From Candidatus Parabeggiatoa sp. nov. 2 (lineage in GTDB: Bacteria > Pseudomonadota > Gammaproteobacteria > Beggiatoales > Beggiatoaceae), in assembly GCA_002085445.1 (NCBI GenBank), contig NBMI01000010.1, forward strand, positions 20,647 to 84,646: a stretch of 64,000 nt of DNA, written 5' to 3'. The notes beneath the pieces are model-generated. The model did no database searches and was not told the DNA's origin. It saw only the letters and a program-made list of their open reading frames with translations. A program made the position numbers and the translations under genes. Below are positions 21,410-31,778 of the stretch, one piece after another (position 1 is the first letter of the stretch; the number at the start of each line of letters is the position of its first letter).

Positions 21410-21536
21410 AGGACTCACGCATTGACAAAATAAATTGATTGACTATTCAATCAGTTACTTCTAAAAGGCCACAGCCTTTATTTTAACAGTTTTTAACTAA
21501 AATCAATGAGTTAGTTCACTGATTGCGTAAGTCATA
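21410..21536. mobile_element. Miniature element with GGACTYACGC ends (inverted copy)
   Basis: It runs from AGGACTCACGCATTGACAAA to TGATTGCGTAAGTCAT. The interior (AATTGATTGACTATTCAATC) matches the complement of 63335-63449, so it belongs to the same family in opposite orientation. A target duplication is not clear here. Confidence 0.65.
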
Positions 21537-21578
21537 GTGGTCATTGGTAATTGAACTGCCATGGCTGCAGGTAGGATT

Positions 21579-21821
21579 CTACGCGGCCAACTTGGTTTCA
21601 TTTTGAATAATAATTTTAGGATATGGATTTTTTAATGGGACCGGTAAATTATGTTCTTTCAACAAATTGAGATGTTCAATCATTCCCCATTTAGCTTTAT
21701 ATAAACAATCCTCGACGGAATGTCCAACCCCAGTGAAACCTTCTAACTCATTAGAATAAAAACAAAAAAAATAGGGTTCAACTGTGGCTTCAATGACAAG
21801 AGAATAGGGTAGTTCAATCAA
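21579..21821 (-). CDS. hicB: HicB-family antitoxin
   Basis: An 80-residue protein, probably from TTG 21821, 15 nt after the hicA stop. It shows the HicB partly degraded RNase H fold: PYSLVIEATVEPYFFCFYSNELEGFTGVGHSVEDCLYKAK corresponds to the usual beta-strand plus 'GD.(x)EEAL' segment, followed by a helix and PVPLKNPYP. There is no extra DNA-binding domain. It should bind and block the HicA partner and may autoregulate the operon. Order hicA-hicB is standard. Confidence 0.75.
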   Translation of the reverse strand: MIELPYSLVIEATVEPYFFCFYSNELEGFTGVGHSVEDCLYKAKWGMIEHLNLLKEHNLPVPLKNPYPKIIIQNETKLAA

Positions 21822-21836
21822 TTTTCTTAACCTTTT

Positions 21837-22010
21837 TTACTTGATACCAGCCGCTTTTAGTATAGCATGACAAGTCCCGCTAGGAACTTCCTTGGAACCA
21901 TGATAATCAACGCGAATTAATGGGTTCCATCCCAATTTTCCATAATATATTACCGAGCCTTTTTCTTTCAGATGTTTTTCAAGTAGTCTAACTAATTCGC
22001 TAAACTTCAT
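21837..22010 (-). CDS. hicA: HicA-family toxin (mRNA interferase)
   Basis: A 57-residue frame from ATG 22010, preceded by AAGGAGA. The product reads MKFSELVRLLEKHLKEKG at the start and VDYHGSKEVPSGTCHAILK at the end. The last part is the HicA 'vPvH.gkEl..GtlrsILKqAGI' signature. The catalytic-His region is modified: the usual GSHH in the middle is not seen, and the conserved His is in VDYHGSKEV. It forms a complete toxin-antitoxin operon with the downstream hicB, in contrast to the broken hicAB at 1.4-2.0 kb. Confidence 0.75.
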   Translation of the reverse strand: MKFSELVRLLEKHLKEKGSVIYYGKLGWNPLIRVDYHGSKEVPSGTCHAILKAAGIK

Positions 22011-22674
22011 TCAACGTCTCCTTTTCGATGATCAAACCAAGTTTCTCAAAGAAACTTGGCTTATATTTGGATTATACTAGACATGCGAATTAAGGGTTGA
22101 ATTGAATCATAAAAAATCAATGAGTTATAAAAACGTATTGATTGAAAGTGATTTTATAAAATTATTAATTCGCGTATAAGTTTGTGACGGTGTGCAGTAT
22201 GCTTGATACTGGCGGCCTTTAGCCTGTAGGGTTCCTTTCATTGCGGATATCCACCTGATGAAAGAGGCCTTTTCTCAATTTTAAGAAACTTGGTTTCTTT
22301 GGCGGGCAAAAAAAAATACCATTTCTAAAAAGAAATGGTATTTTTGGTTTGGATTTGAATATCCTTAAAATAATTAGCTTATGTAACTTATGTAATTGTT
22401 ACATAAGCACCCTAATTTCATTAACAATTCGTTAACGAAGTTAACGAAGTTAACGTTTCATCACCCCACCCTAGGCTCGTTCCCCCCTTTTGTAAAGGGG
22501 GTTTAACGGGATCTGGAGTTAATTACTAGTGGTAAAAAATAGACGCTTTTGTGTAAAAAAGTGCTCACAAAGTACAGAAAACACTTGACATCCTTTGCCG
22601 TTTTAGTATCTTAAAATAATACGGTAGGCTCTGCCTGAATTTAAGCTCGTGGAGTACTTATGAGTCCTAGGGAA
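22011..22674. other. hicA-groEL spacer with hairpins
   Basis: A hairpin at 22312-22346 could terminate groEL transcription (listed separately). A second dyad lies at 22030-22062 (AGTTTCTCAAAGAAACT). TTAACGAAG is repeated at about 22432-22455. About 22072-22200 matches 42590-42690 (ATACTAGACATGCGAATTAA). No gene. Confidence 0.5.
22312..22346 (-). terminator. Hairpin downstream of groEL
   Basis: AAAATACCATTTCT, a four-base loop and AGAAATGGTATTTTT form a strong stem with T-runs on both strands. It lies about 330 bp past the groEL stop and could stop readthrough towards hicA. Confidence 0.45.
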
Positions 22675-24375
<1,701 letters not shown>

Positions 24376-24406
24376 TTAATTCAATCGTTGAGAATAATGG
24401 AGTAGA

Positions 24407-24697
24407 CTAGCCCTCGATAACACCCATGATGTCTTCTTCGCGCATCACCAGCAATTCTTCACCGTCGATTTTCACTTCGGTGCCAGAATATTTGCCGAAT
24501 AACACAATATCACCCACCTTGACATCGAGGGGACGCGCTTCACCGTTGTCCAGAATTTTGCCTTTGCCCACCGCTTGCACTTTGCCGCGAATGGGTTTTT
24601 CGGTGGCAGAATCCGGGATGACGATACCGCCAGGGGTTTTTCTTTCTTCTTCAAGACGTTTGACGATGACTCGGTCGTGTAACGGACGAATTTGCAT
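24407..24697 (-). CDS. groS: GroES co-chaperonin
   Basis: A 96-residue, full-length 10-kDa co-chaperonin that caps the GroEL ring. [18 protein letters not shown] opens the protein. The GroEL-binding mobile loop is [12 protein letters not shown], and [20 protein letters not shown] closes the beta-barrel. ATG 24697 follows AAGGAGATAACG, a near-perfect ribosome site. It is first in the groES-groEL operon. Confidence 0.98.
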   Translation of the reverse strand: MQIRPLHDRVIVKRLEEERKTPGGIVIPDSATEKPIRGKVQAVGKGKILDNGEARPLDVKVGDIVLFGKYSGTEVKIDGEELLVMREEDIMGVIEG

Positions 24698-24759
24698 ATT
24701 CGTTATCTCCTTATAAACAAAGAGTTAGCTAAAAATTAGCTTTAGAATGTGAGAACTTA

Positions 24760-24786
24760 TTAGCACTCTCATTGAGTGGCTGCTAA
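24760..24786 (-). promoter_or_regulatory. CIRCE-like operator (HrcA)
   Basis: On the minus strand the site reads TTAGCAGCC, nine bases, then GAGTGCTAA. CIRCE is TTAGCACTC-N9-GAGTGCTAA, so the right arm is perfect, the left arm matches at 7 of 9 and the spacing is exact. It lies 63 bp before the groES start. HrcA binding would repress groESL in unstressed cells. Confidence 0.8.
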
Positions 24787-24815
24787 TAAATAGGGCCTCA
24801 TGTTTTTATATCAAG
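24787..24815 (-). promoter_or_regulatory. Sigma-32-type heat-shock promoter for groESL
   Basis: On the minus strand CTTGATAT is followed, about 12-13 bases later, by CCCTATTTA, close to the sigma-32 pattern CTTGAA and CCCATnTA. It directly abuts the CIRCE-like site, so both activation by sigma-32 and repression by HrcA are suggested. Confidence 0.6.
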
Positions 24816-25489
24816 GGGGACACTTTGTCAAAATTGCTTTAAAATTTTTATGTCCCCTCACCTTAACCTTTTCCCCAGAAAAAATAAGGGAACACCCGAG
24901 GGTGAAAATTTTTGGTAAGTACCCGTGCAAAAGTTTTCCAATATTATGTTTTTGTTAGGTTTATATTTTTAAAATACCTGCACGGGTACTTAATGGGTAA
25001 TGGGCCGAGGGTGATTATGGCTTAACTTATTGTTTTTTATTTACTTTAAATACAAGTGAGCTTTGTTAGTACAAAAAAGTGAGGAATTGTGTAACCAATT
25101 GTTTTTAATAAAATTAATACTATAGGCCCGACTATAAATGCGAATTAAGAATGAAAAATAATTTTATTAAAAGTTTTTTGGAAAAAAACGTTTGCCGACT
25201 GTCTGATTTTTTATTATTCAATTCAACCATTAATTCGCATTATAAATCAATCAGTTACAAAGTTAATAAGTGACAAAGTTTTGTCCGGTACTGAGACTTT
25301 AGAGACACTAAAACGCTTATCAAATAAATGGGAATTTATCCGTTAATTCCCTCAAGGAGTTAATCAATAATATCACCCACCCATTACCCATTGCCCATTA
25401 CCCATTACCAATCACATCAAATTGAAGTAGTTCCCGTGGAAAAGGCGGGATTTAATTGTGTCTTAAATCAAAAGAGAGTTAACCCTACT
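24816..25489. other. Spacer upstream of groESL with miniature element and heptamers
   Basis: It contains the second 75-bp AAGTACCC element (24917-24991) and a CATTACC heptamer array at about 25378-25415. AT-rich sequence with an inverted pair is also present (CGAATTAAGAATG at about 25140 and CATTAATTCGC at 25227). No gene is supported. The frame upstream of 25490 is translated repeat. Confidence 0.5.
24917..24991. mobile_element. 75-bp miniature element, copy 2 (inverted)
   Basis: Ends AAGTACCCGTGCA and TGCACGGGTACTT are perfect 13-bp inverted repeats. The interior matches the complement of 18729-18800. Confidence 0.65.
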
Positions 25490-26227
25490 ATGAGTCGAAA
25501 CATACCGATTGGTTTTAGTCAACTTATTAAATTGGCTTGGTTGGATTTTACCGCGCAACAAAAATTGAAAGGGCATTCCCAGGCTGAAATTAGGGCGGCA
25601 TTGGATGATTTTTTATCTGATCAAGTCTCAGTGGGCAGTAATGCCCGGCGTAGTAGTCGGCAAAAAGCTATATCCATTTTGTCAAAAATTTGGGTTAATG
25701 TGCCGCAATCGCTTGAATCTTTTAGAGATGAAGGATTAGCGTTATTAAAACGTCTGCCCGATAGTCATATCGCGCTGCATTGGGGCATGGCGATAGTCGT
25801 TTATCCGTTTTTTGCGATGGCAGCAGAGAATGTGGGGCGTTTATTGCGGCTACAAAATGATGTGTCTACGGTGCAGTTGCAAAAGCGTATGCGTGAAAAA
25901 ATGGGGGAACGGGAGACGGTGGCGAGGGCGACACGTCAGTTGATACGCTGTTGGGAGCAGTGGGGCGTGTTGACGGATACCGATAAGAAAGGAAGATACA
26001 CGGCAACAAAAGCGCATACTATCACCGACGCTCAGTTGACAACTTGGTTGTTGGAAGGCGCGTTGATTGCCAGTGAGGGGCAATCGGCGGTGCTGCATAA
26101 CTTGGTGAATTATACGCCGGGTTTGTTTCCCTTTGGTTTGTCGTCTGATTATTTTACGCCTAATGAGCGATTGGAGACGTTTAGCCAAGGGGTTAGTGAG
26201 GTGAGTGTGGCGTTTAAGTACAATTAA
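25490..26227 (+). CDS. Possible BrxA-like helical protein
   Basis: The frame opens at 25391, but the first 33 codons run through a CATTACC heptamer array; ATG 25490 after AAAGAGAG gives 245 residues. The protein is mostly helical: GFSQLIKLAWLDFTAQQKLK with GHSQAEIRAALDDFLSD, then SSRQKAISILSKIW, then SHIALHWGMAIVVYPFFAMA and TRQLIRCWEQWGVL. The order (an N-terminal helical pair, a 'TR..I...L' helix, then a 'T...L..WGVL' winged-helix segment) resembles BrxA of BREX defence systems. That resemblance is from memory of the architecture, not a search. No other BREX gene is nearby. It may equally be an unrelated helical protein. Confidence 0.4.
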   Translation: MSRNIPIGFSQLIKLAWLDFTAQQKLKGHSQAEIRAALDDFLSDQVSVGSNARRSSRQKAISILSKIWVNVPQSLESFRDEGLALLKRLPDSHIALHWGMAIVVYPFFAMAAENVGRLLRLQNDVSTVQLQKRMREKMGERETVARATRQLIRCWEQWGVLTDTDKKGRYTATKAHTITDAQLTTWLLEGALIASEGQSAVLHNLVNYTPGLFPFGLSSDYFTPNERLETFSQGVSEVSVAFKYN

Positions 26228-27024
26228 AAGCACTCAGTATCAGCCATCATACTGAATCGCTTAGCCCTGACTGGCTCAGAGCGTGTTTTAAAAGCATTCG
26301 GTTTTTCCAGCGACAGATACCATCCATCAAAGGGATGGTATCTGTGGGCTCGTGCTTTTCCACCTGTGCCTTCGCGCTTTTCTTGAGCACAGTATCCTGG
26401 AGCAAAGTTTTTAGTTTGGCAGCCGCCACCTCCGTCCAAACTTTAGTTTGGCAGCCGCCGCTGGAGTCCAAACTTTGCTGCCGTTTTTTTTCAAAAAAAA
26501 TTGCCGACTTTTTAGTTTGGCAGTGCCAAGTTAAAACTGGCCGACGACTAAAACCCGTCAATTGAACATTGACAGAGTACTAGTACAGCTAATATTGCTC
26601 CTAAACGAATTAGGTTAAACTTGGCCGCCGTGCAGCCAAATTAACTCCTGCTGCCAAACTCAAGTTTGGACTCCTGTTGCCAAACTCAAGTTTGGACGGA
26701 GGCTGCCAAACTCAAGTTTGGACTCCTTAAGCCAAACTCAAGTTTGGACTCCTGTTGCCAAACTAAAGTTTGGACTCCTTAAGCCAAACTAAAGTTTGGA
26801 CGACTGCCAAACTAAAGTTTGGACGCAAACTAAAGTTTAGACTCCTTTATGGGCTTTCCTAAGTGTTTGCCCTAGCTTAACTTAATGGCATTGAGTCAAG
26901 GGCCCCAGTGCCCTATAAGTTGGGAATCAAAAATGAATTTCCGAAACACTGATAACTGATAACTGATAACTGTTCACTGACAAACTGATCACTGTTCACT
27001 GATAACTGTTCACTGACAAACTGA
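26228..27024. repeat. Cluster of CCAAACTCAAGTTTGG hairpins and TAACTGA repeats
   Basis: Isolated copies at about 26410-26520 and then at least eight near-tandem copies at 26630-26840 of a 20-25 bp unit, GCCAAACTCAAGTTTGGAC plus a short linker (TCCTG, GGAG). Each unit can fold on itself. At 26948-27030 a TAACTGA-type heptamer array (ACTGATAACTGATAACTG) leads straight into the stop of alr. No gene is supported in the short frames here. Confidence 0.8.
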
Positions 27025-28104
27025 TCACTGAAAAACGCGACTGCTCACATTACAAAGTAATTCATAAGCAATCGTACCTGCTAGAGAGGCAATTTCTTCT
27101 GCTAGCAAATTCTTCCCCCATAATACGACCGGATCACCAACGCGGGCATTCGGTTGGCTACGCAAATCTACCGTTATCATATCCATAGATACCCTTCCTA
27201 TTAGCGGCACACGTCTATTATTAACCAGCACCGGTGTCCCAGAAGGCGCATGGCGCGGGTAGCCGTCGGCATAGCCAATGGCAACCACGCCAACGGGCAT
27301 GCTTTGCGGACAACGCCAAGTTGCGCCATAGCCAATGGCATCACCTTTACGGAGTCGCTTGACGCTGATTAAGGCCGATTGCAAATGCATTACCGGCTGT
27401 AAACCTTCCTCTTTTGCCACACTCTCGGTAAACGGCGAGACACCATACAACATAATCCCCGGCCGTACCCAATCGGCATGAGTTTGAGGCCATCCCAGTA
27501 TTCCGGCTGAATTGGCTAACGAGGCTTCAATATTCAGGCTTCTGGCTAGCGCCAGAGAAACTTGAGTTTGTTGTTCAGTGGTGGAATCCTGACGATCATC
27601 AGCACAAGCAAGGTGGCTCATCAAACGAATGGGTTGTGCTACCTGTGTACATTGTTTAAAAAGTTTGTAAATCGGCTCAATTTCATTCGGCGTAAAGCCT
27701 AAACGGTGCATGCCACTATCCACTTTTAGCCACACACTCACCGGTTTCGTCAGTTGCGCTCTGAGCAAATGTTCAAATTGCGTTGGCGTGTGGATGACTA
27801 TCTGTAAATCTTGGTCAACAATCTCCGGCAATTCGTCAGTGTGAAAAAAACCTTCTAGCAAGACAATAGGTTTCGTTATGTCCGCTTTCCGCAATTGAAG
27901 TGCCTCTTCAAGACAACACACGGCAAAAGCATCGACACCAGATTCAAGTGCGTTGGCTACCCTAACGGCACCATGACCATAAGCATTAGCTTTGATGACT
28001 GCCATGACGCGCTGCTCTGGGGCACAAACTTTCACCAGTTGCAAATTAGCACGCAGGGCGGCTATATCAATGAAGGCACGAGTAGGACGGGTCATGTTGG
28101 TCAT
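27025..28104 (-). CDS. alr: Alanine racemase
   Basis: A 359-residue PLP enzyme making D-alanine for peptidoglycan. The PLP lysine K38 is in VIKANAYGHGAVRV. The catalytic Tyr segment is in GDAIGYGATWRCP, and DSGMHRLGF and RVSMDMITVDL are present. Its start overlaps the dnaB stop by 4 nt (ATGA), and the pair is conserved in gammaproteobacteria. The C-terminus reads ELLCNVSSRVFQ and then stops inside the TGATCAGT heptamer repeat. The usual last residues after 'SSRV(P)R' seem to have been replaced. Confidence 0.96.
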   Translation of the reverse strand: MTNMTRPTRAFIDIAALRANLQLVKVCAPEQRVMAVIKANAYGHGAVRVANALESGVDAFAVCCLEEALQLRKADITKPIVLLEGFFHTDELPEIVDQDLQIVIHTPTQFEHLLRAQLTKPVSVWLKVDSGMHRLGFTPNEIEPIYKLFKQCTQVAQPIRLMSHLACADDRQDSTTEQQTQVSLALARSLNIEASLANSAGILGWPQTHADWVRPGIMLYGVSPFTESVAKEEGLQPVMHLQSALISVKRLRKGDAIGYGATWRCPQSMPVGVVAIGYADGYPRHAPSGTPVLVNNRRVPLIGRVSMDMITVDLRSQPNARVGDPVVLWGKNLLAEEIASLAGTIAYELLCNVSSRVFQ

Positions 28105-31100
28105 TCTCCGTAATAAGAATCGTTGGGCGTGGAGTTTTCAAATTTGGTGAGATTTCCCCGAAAAGACAGATGTCTTGTGCCAATAGGGCCGTTACGCTGT
28201 TTAGCAATGATGATTTCGGCTAAGCCTTTATCGGGACTATCTTCATTGTAGACTTCGTCTCTGTAAATGAAGACAATCAAATCGGAATCTTGTTCAATGC
28301 TATTACTAACTGTAAGGTTATTAGCCGTAAAATTATGCACAGTCGGAACCGTTAAATCGAAAACTTTTTCTTCGCCTGCTGGCTCATTGGTAGCAATCCT
28401 ATCCCAATAAATGTCACTTTGCGCCATCTTTTTCAATTCGTCGGATTGCAGTGCATTGGCGACACGTAATGCACGTTCTCTGGTCAGGTTATGAGTGAAG
28501 ATTAAACGTTGGCTACTGTCAGAGGTTCCCATCTTTTGGCAAAATTGAGCGTGTGTCATGCCAACTTGTTGCATAGCCATTACAGCGGTTTTTTTCCATA
28601 AGTTATTCGGGATAACATCGCGTTTGCTTATAGCTTTATTTACTCCAAAAAACTCACGCACTTGTGCAAGCGATTGTGTTTTATATTCTCCTACTGTTCC
28701 CACCAAATCAGCAAAACGCAGTATATCAGTTTGTCCTTGCAGGATAACGTGGTATTGATCTCGGCCTTTGTTAGGTTGAGGAACTCGACTAACCCGTGCA
28801 TTGATACCTAACCTTAGCAACAACGATTGAATATCGAAGGCAAGATGGTAACTACTGGTAGCATAGTAAACATTTGGGTAGATTTTATTGAGACAAATGC
28901 AACCATCCGTTACCCACAAATGGCGCAAAAATGTCGCAACGCCCTCATTCGATTGCTGAAAAACTTGTTTAGGAACACGTTTTTCGTAAGAACGTAATCC
29001 CAAAATTCCTAGCCTATCTAGCCATTCGCTAACGACACTTTTGACACCATGCGTATGTTGACGTGTTGAAGATAGATACACTTGAAACCAACTGCGTTCT
29101 GCATTGATACGTGGCGCAACGAAGCTGCCAAATATTTCTACGGCCAATTGTGCTACCAATTCGGCTAAATCTTTTTCTCGCGTTGTGTACTGTATGGCAT
29201 GTGTAGGCAAAGTACAGCCATCGCCAATGAGATGCCCTAGCAAAGCCAATTCTGCCTCAGTCTTAGGCGTTATTTTTTTTGGAGCAGGAATGCGACGTGG
29301 CAAAGCTAAATAATCACCCGTTTTCAGTTCATCCAATCGTTTCCAGCCATCAGGCGTATAAAATTTATGATTACCAGTAGCGCGAATGGTACGTCCTAGA
29401 CGAGTCGTTAAACGAAATACTGGTTTTATGCCAGTACAAAACGCTCTACTCACCTTGGCGCGTTCTAATCGCATCGTTTGCGTATTCAGTCCCCAAACAT
29501 AAAAATCTGTTCGTCCCACCAAATCACGAATCAGCACACGCGCCCCGGTGTCGGCACAAGTCACCAAACTATCACCATGCAGACAGCCTGATTCCCTTAA
29601 ATCTGACATCTTAGGACGTTTATCAGTACGCTGCTCTAAACTGCGGTTCAGTTGTGACAGTGCCATCACCGGGACATTCAATTCTTTGGCTAACGATTTA
29701 AGGGATCGCGATATTTCAGAAACTTCATTAGCACGACTTTCCTTAGTGTCTGGGACTTGCATCAATTGTAAATAATCAATCACAACCAAGCCTAATTTAC
29801 CATGTTCACGCGCCAAACGGCGCACTCTTGCCCGTAACTCCGTCGGACTTAAGGCTGGCGTATCATCAATAAATAGCGGTGCTGATTCTAACTGGCTAAC
29901 CGCCCTTGTAATTTGGTCCCACTGATCATCATTCAGTATGCCAGTACGCACATTTTGTAGATTCACCTTTGCCAAGGATGAAATTAAGCGCATGGCTAAT
30001 TGTTCATCCGACATTTCCATGCTGAACACGGCAACGGGTATTTTGAGTTCAACCGCCACATGTTCAGCAATATTCATGGCAAACGAGGTATTATGCACAC
30101 AAATATCATTAGCGACAAAATTATGAGTATTAGGGATAGTTAAGTCATAAACTTGTTTGAAGCCTATCGGTTCAATCGCCTTGATTTCATCCCATGCGAT
30201 TTGTTCCCTTATGTCGGTAGAAATCGGGTTATGATTGCTTTGATTGTTAGAAATCGCGGCTTGTATTTCAGATAAGGCCTTTTCCTTGGCAAAAATACCA
30301 ATTTTATCAATAAAAATCTGAAGAGATTCTGCGTCCAATATGTCAAGTTGCCACGCTTGACGGTGTGAATGGTTAATAGTACATTGTTTAATGCTTGCAA
30401 TAATCCCAAAGCGCAAGAGGAGATGTTGAACTTGTCTGATAAGTTCGTAACAATCATTGCAATAGCCTAATTGGACTTGCCCACGGTGAAGCACAGAAGC
30501 CCAACCATTGATTGCAAAAAGGCGATTTAAAAACAGGGCAATTTGTGCCGGTTGCAACTTGAAAACAATAGAGGGAATCAATTTACTTTTGGCATTTTTC
30601 TCCCATAAGCCTAATAATTCTTCTAACCCTTGTGTCAAGGGATTTTTGAATTGCTCAACGGCCCCAATAAAATCTTTCTGTATTTGAGGATGGCTATTGG
30701 TCAAACGAGGTTGACTCCCGGTGAGATTACCATCTCCTATTAAATAGGCTAATAGTTTGATTTGACATTCTCTTAATGTTTCTTTGCCAAACACCTCTAT
30801 TTTTCTAGGCACAGCGATTTTGTCCCCAACTGCAATTTCTGAAAGCGGATGCCAGCCTTGAAGGGTTAAAAATGGATGTGTTAATGTTGTTTCTATAACT
30901 CTACCCAACTGAGTGGTTACCCGAAAGACGGGCTTAATGCCATCGTCTATGAAATCAGTGGGTTGGGTCATCAGAAATTGGTAATCTTGTCCTAAAGTGA
31001 GTAATTGCGCTTTTTGGCGTTGGTAAATGTCTGCTATGGTAGCAAGGCTGCCATCAGCAAGCACTATTTTACAATCGCTTGCAATGCATTTACCCATCGA

Positions 31101-31778
31101 CGGGCGGCCTGCCACGATAATCAAATCAGAACTTTGTAAGCCAGAAGTGAGATTATCAAATTCATTAAAATTCGTCGGTATCCCCGTAATATTGCCTTCT
31201 TGTTGAGAAAGTATATCTATACGAGCCAACGTATCGGTCAAAACCTTATCAATTTTGACAAAACCACCTTGGCCGCGTGCCCCTAGTTCCGCAATTTCAA
31301 AAACCATTTTTTCTGCGTTATCAAGCAGTTGTGTCGTTTTTCGCCCTTGGGTATTAAAAGCACTCTCCATAATATTCGTGCCCACGCGCACCATTTGACG
31401 CAAGATGGAACGATCTCGTACAATTTCCGCATAAGCAACAATATTCGCGGCGCTGGGGGTGTTGCTGGCGAGTAACCCTAAGTAAGGCCCACCGCCGATG
31501 GCATCGAGTTGATTGTGTCTTTGCAACCACTCTGATAAGGTAACTGGATCGCAAGGGTGGCCTTCTTCGGACAATGACTTGATGGCGCGGAAGAGAATCT
31601 GATGTTCGCTCTGATAAAAATCCGTTTCTGTGAGAAGATCAGCAATAGAAATCCACGCCTCATTATTGAGCATCAAGCCGCCCAACACGGATTGTTCGGC
31701 TTCTCTTGAGAAGGGCGGGGTTTTGAGGGATTCAACGGCGTTATCGATGGGAACACCGGGATAAGTAGGTGCCGGCAT
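28101..31778 (-). CDS. dnaB: Replicative DNA helicase DnaB with two inteins
   Basis: The frame opens at 31850, but ATG 31778 gives MPAPTYPGVPID, a normal DnaB start. The precursor has 1225 residues. Removing two inteins leaves 464, the usual size for the hexameric fork helicase. N-terminal domain: FSREAEQSVLGGLML. Walker A is GRPSMGK-TS, split by intein 1. Walker B is LVVIDYLQLM. A third extein segment resumes SIEQDSDLIVFIYRDE and ends GNLTKFENS. Intein 1 sits in the P-loop after Lys. Intein 2 sits between SDLRESG and SIEQD, the site also used by the Synechocystis DnaB intein. Both must splice for helicase activity. The gene is upstream of alr (4-nt overlap) and downstream of rplI. Confidence 0.97.
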   Translation of the reverse strand: MPAPTYPGVPIDNAVESLKTPPFSREAEQSVLGGLMLNNEAWISIADLLTETDFYQSEHQILFRAIKSLSEEGHPCDPVTLSEWLQRHNQLDAIGGGPYLGLLASNTPSAANIVAYAEIVRDRSILRQMVRVGTNIMESAFNTQGRKTTQLLDNAEKMVFEIAELGARGQGGFVKIDKVLTDTLARIDILSQQEGNITGIPTNFNEFDNLTSGLQSSDLIIVAGRPSMGKCIASDCKIVLADGSLATIADIYQRQKAQLLTLGQDYQFLMTQPTDFIDDGIKPVFRVTTQLGRVIETTLTHPFLTLQGWHPLSEIAVGDKIAVPRKIEVFGKETLRECQIKLLAYLIGDGNLTGSQPRLTNSHPQIQKDFIGAVEQFKNPLTQGLEELLGLWEKNAKSKLIPSIVFKLQPAQIALFLNRLFAINGWASVLHRGQVQLGYCNDCYELIRQVQHLLLRFGIIASIKQCTINHSHRQAWQLDILDAESLQIFIDKIGIFAKEKALSEIQAAISNNQSNHNPISTDIREQIAWDEIKAIEPIGFKQVYDLTIPNTHNFVANDICVHNTSFAMNIAEHVAVELKIPVAVFSMEMSDEQLAMRLISSLAKVNLQNVRTGILNDDQWDQITRAVSQLESAPLFIDDTPALSPTELRARVRRLAREHGKLGLVVIDYLQLMQVPDTKESRANEVSEISRSLKSLAKELNVPVMALSQLNRSLEQRTDKRPKMSDLRESGCLHGDSLVTCADTGARVLIRDLVGRTDFYVWGLNTQTMRLERAKVSRAFCTGIKPVFRLTTRLGRTIRATGNHKFYTPDGWKRLDELKTGDYLALPRRIPAPKKITPKTEAELALLGHLIGDGCTLPTHAIQYTTREKDLAELVAQLAVEIFGSFVAPRINAERSWFQVYLSSTRQHTHGVKSVVSEWLDRLGILGLRSYEKRVPKQVFQQSNEGVATFLRHLWVTDGCICLNKIYPNVYYATSSYHLAFDIQSLLLRLGINARVSRVPQPNKGRDQYHVILQGQTDILRFADLVGTVGEYKTQSLAQVREFFGVNKAISKRDVIPNNLWKKTAVMAMQQVGMTHAQFCQKMGTSDSSQRLIFTHNLTRERALRVANALQSDELKKMAQSDIYWDRIATNEPAGEEKVFDLTVPTVHNFTANNLTVSNSIEQDSDLIVFIYRDEVYNEDSPDKGLAEIIIAKQRNGPIGTRHLSFRGNLTKFENSTPNDSYYGE
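28302..29585 (-). other. DnaB intein 2 (RESG/SIEQ site), 428 residues
   Basis: It starts CLHGDSLVTCADTGARV. Block B is ATGNHKFYTPDGWKRLDEL, very like the Synechocystis DnaB intein. Two LAGLIDADG-type motifs are seen: ELALLGHLIGDGCTL and FLRHLWVTDGCI, both with the acidic residue. The end is KVFDLTVPTVHNFTANNLTVSN, followed by Ser. The penultimate residue is Ser (codon AGT) instead of the usual His, so Asn cyclisation may be slower or assisted differently. A full homing endonuclease domain is present. Confidence 0.93.
30090..31088 (-). other. DnaB intein 1 (P-loop site), 333 residues
   Basis: It starts CIASDCKIVLADGSLATIAD right after GRPSMGK and ends YDLTIPNTHNFVANDICVHN, followed by Thr. 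Block B TTLTHPFLTLQGWHPL and the C-terminal HN are standard for class 1 splicing. The first LAGLIDADG motif, LLAYLIGDGNLTG, is intact. The second reads FLNRLFAINGWAS, with Asn where the acidic residue is expected, so the endonuclease may be inactive while splicing is kept. Confidence 0.93.
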
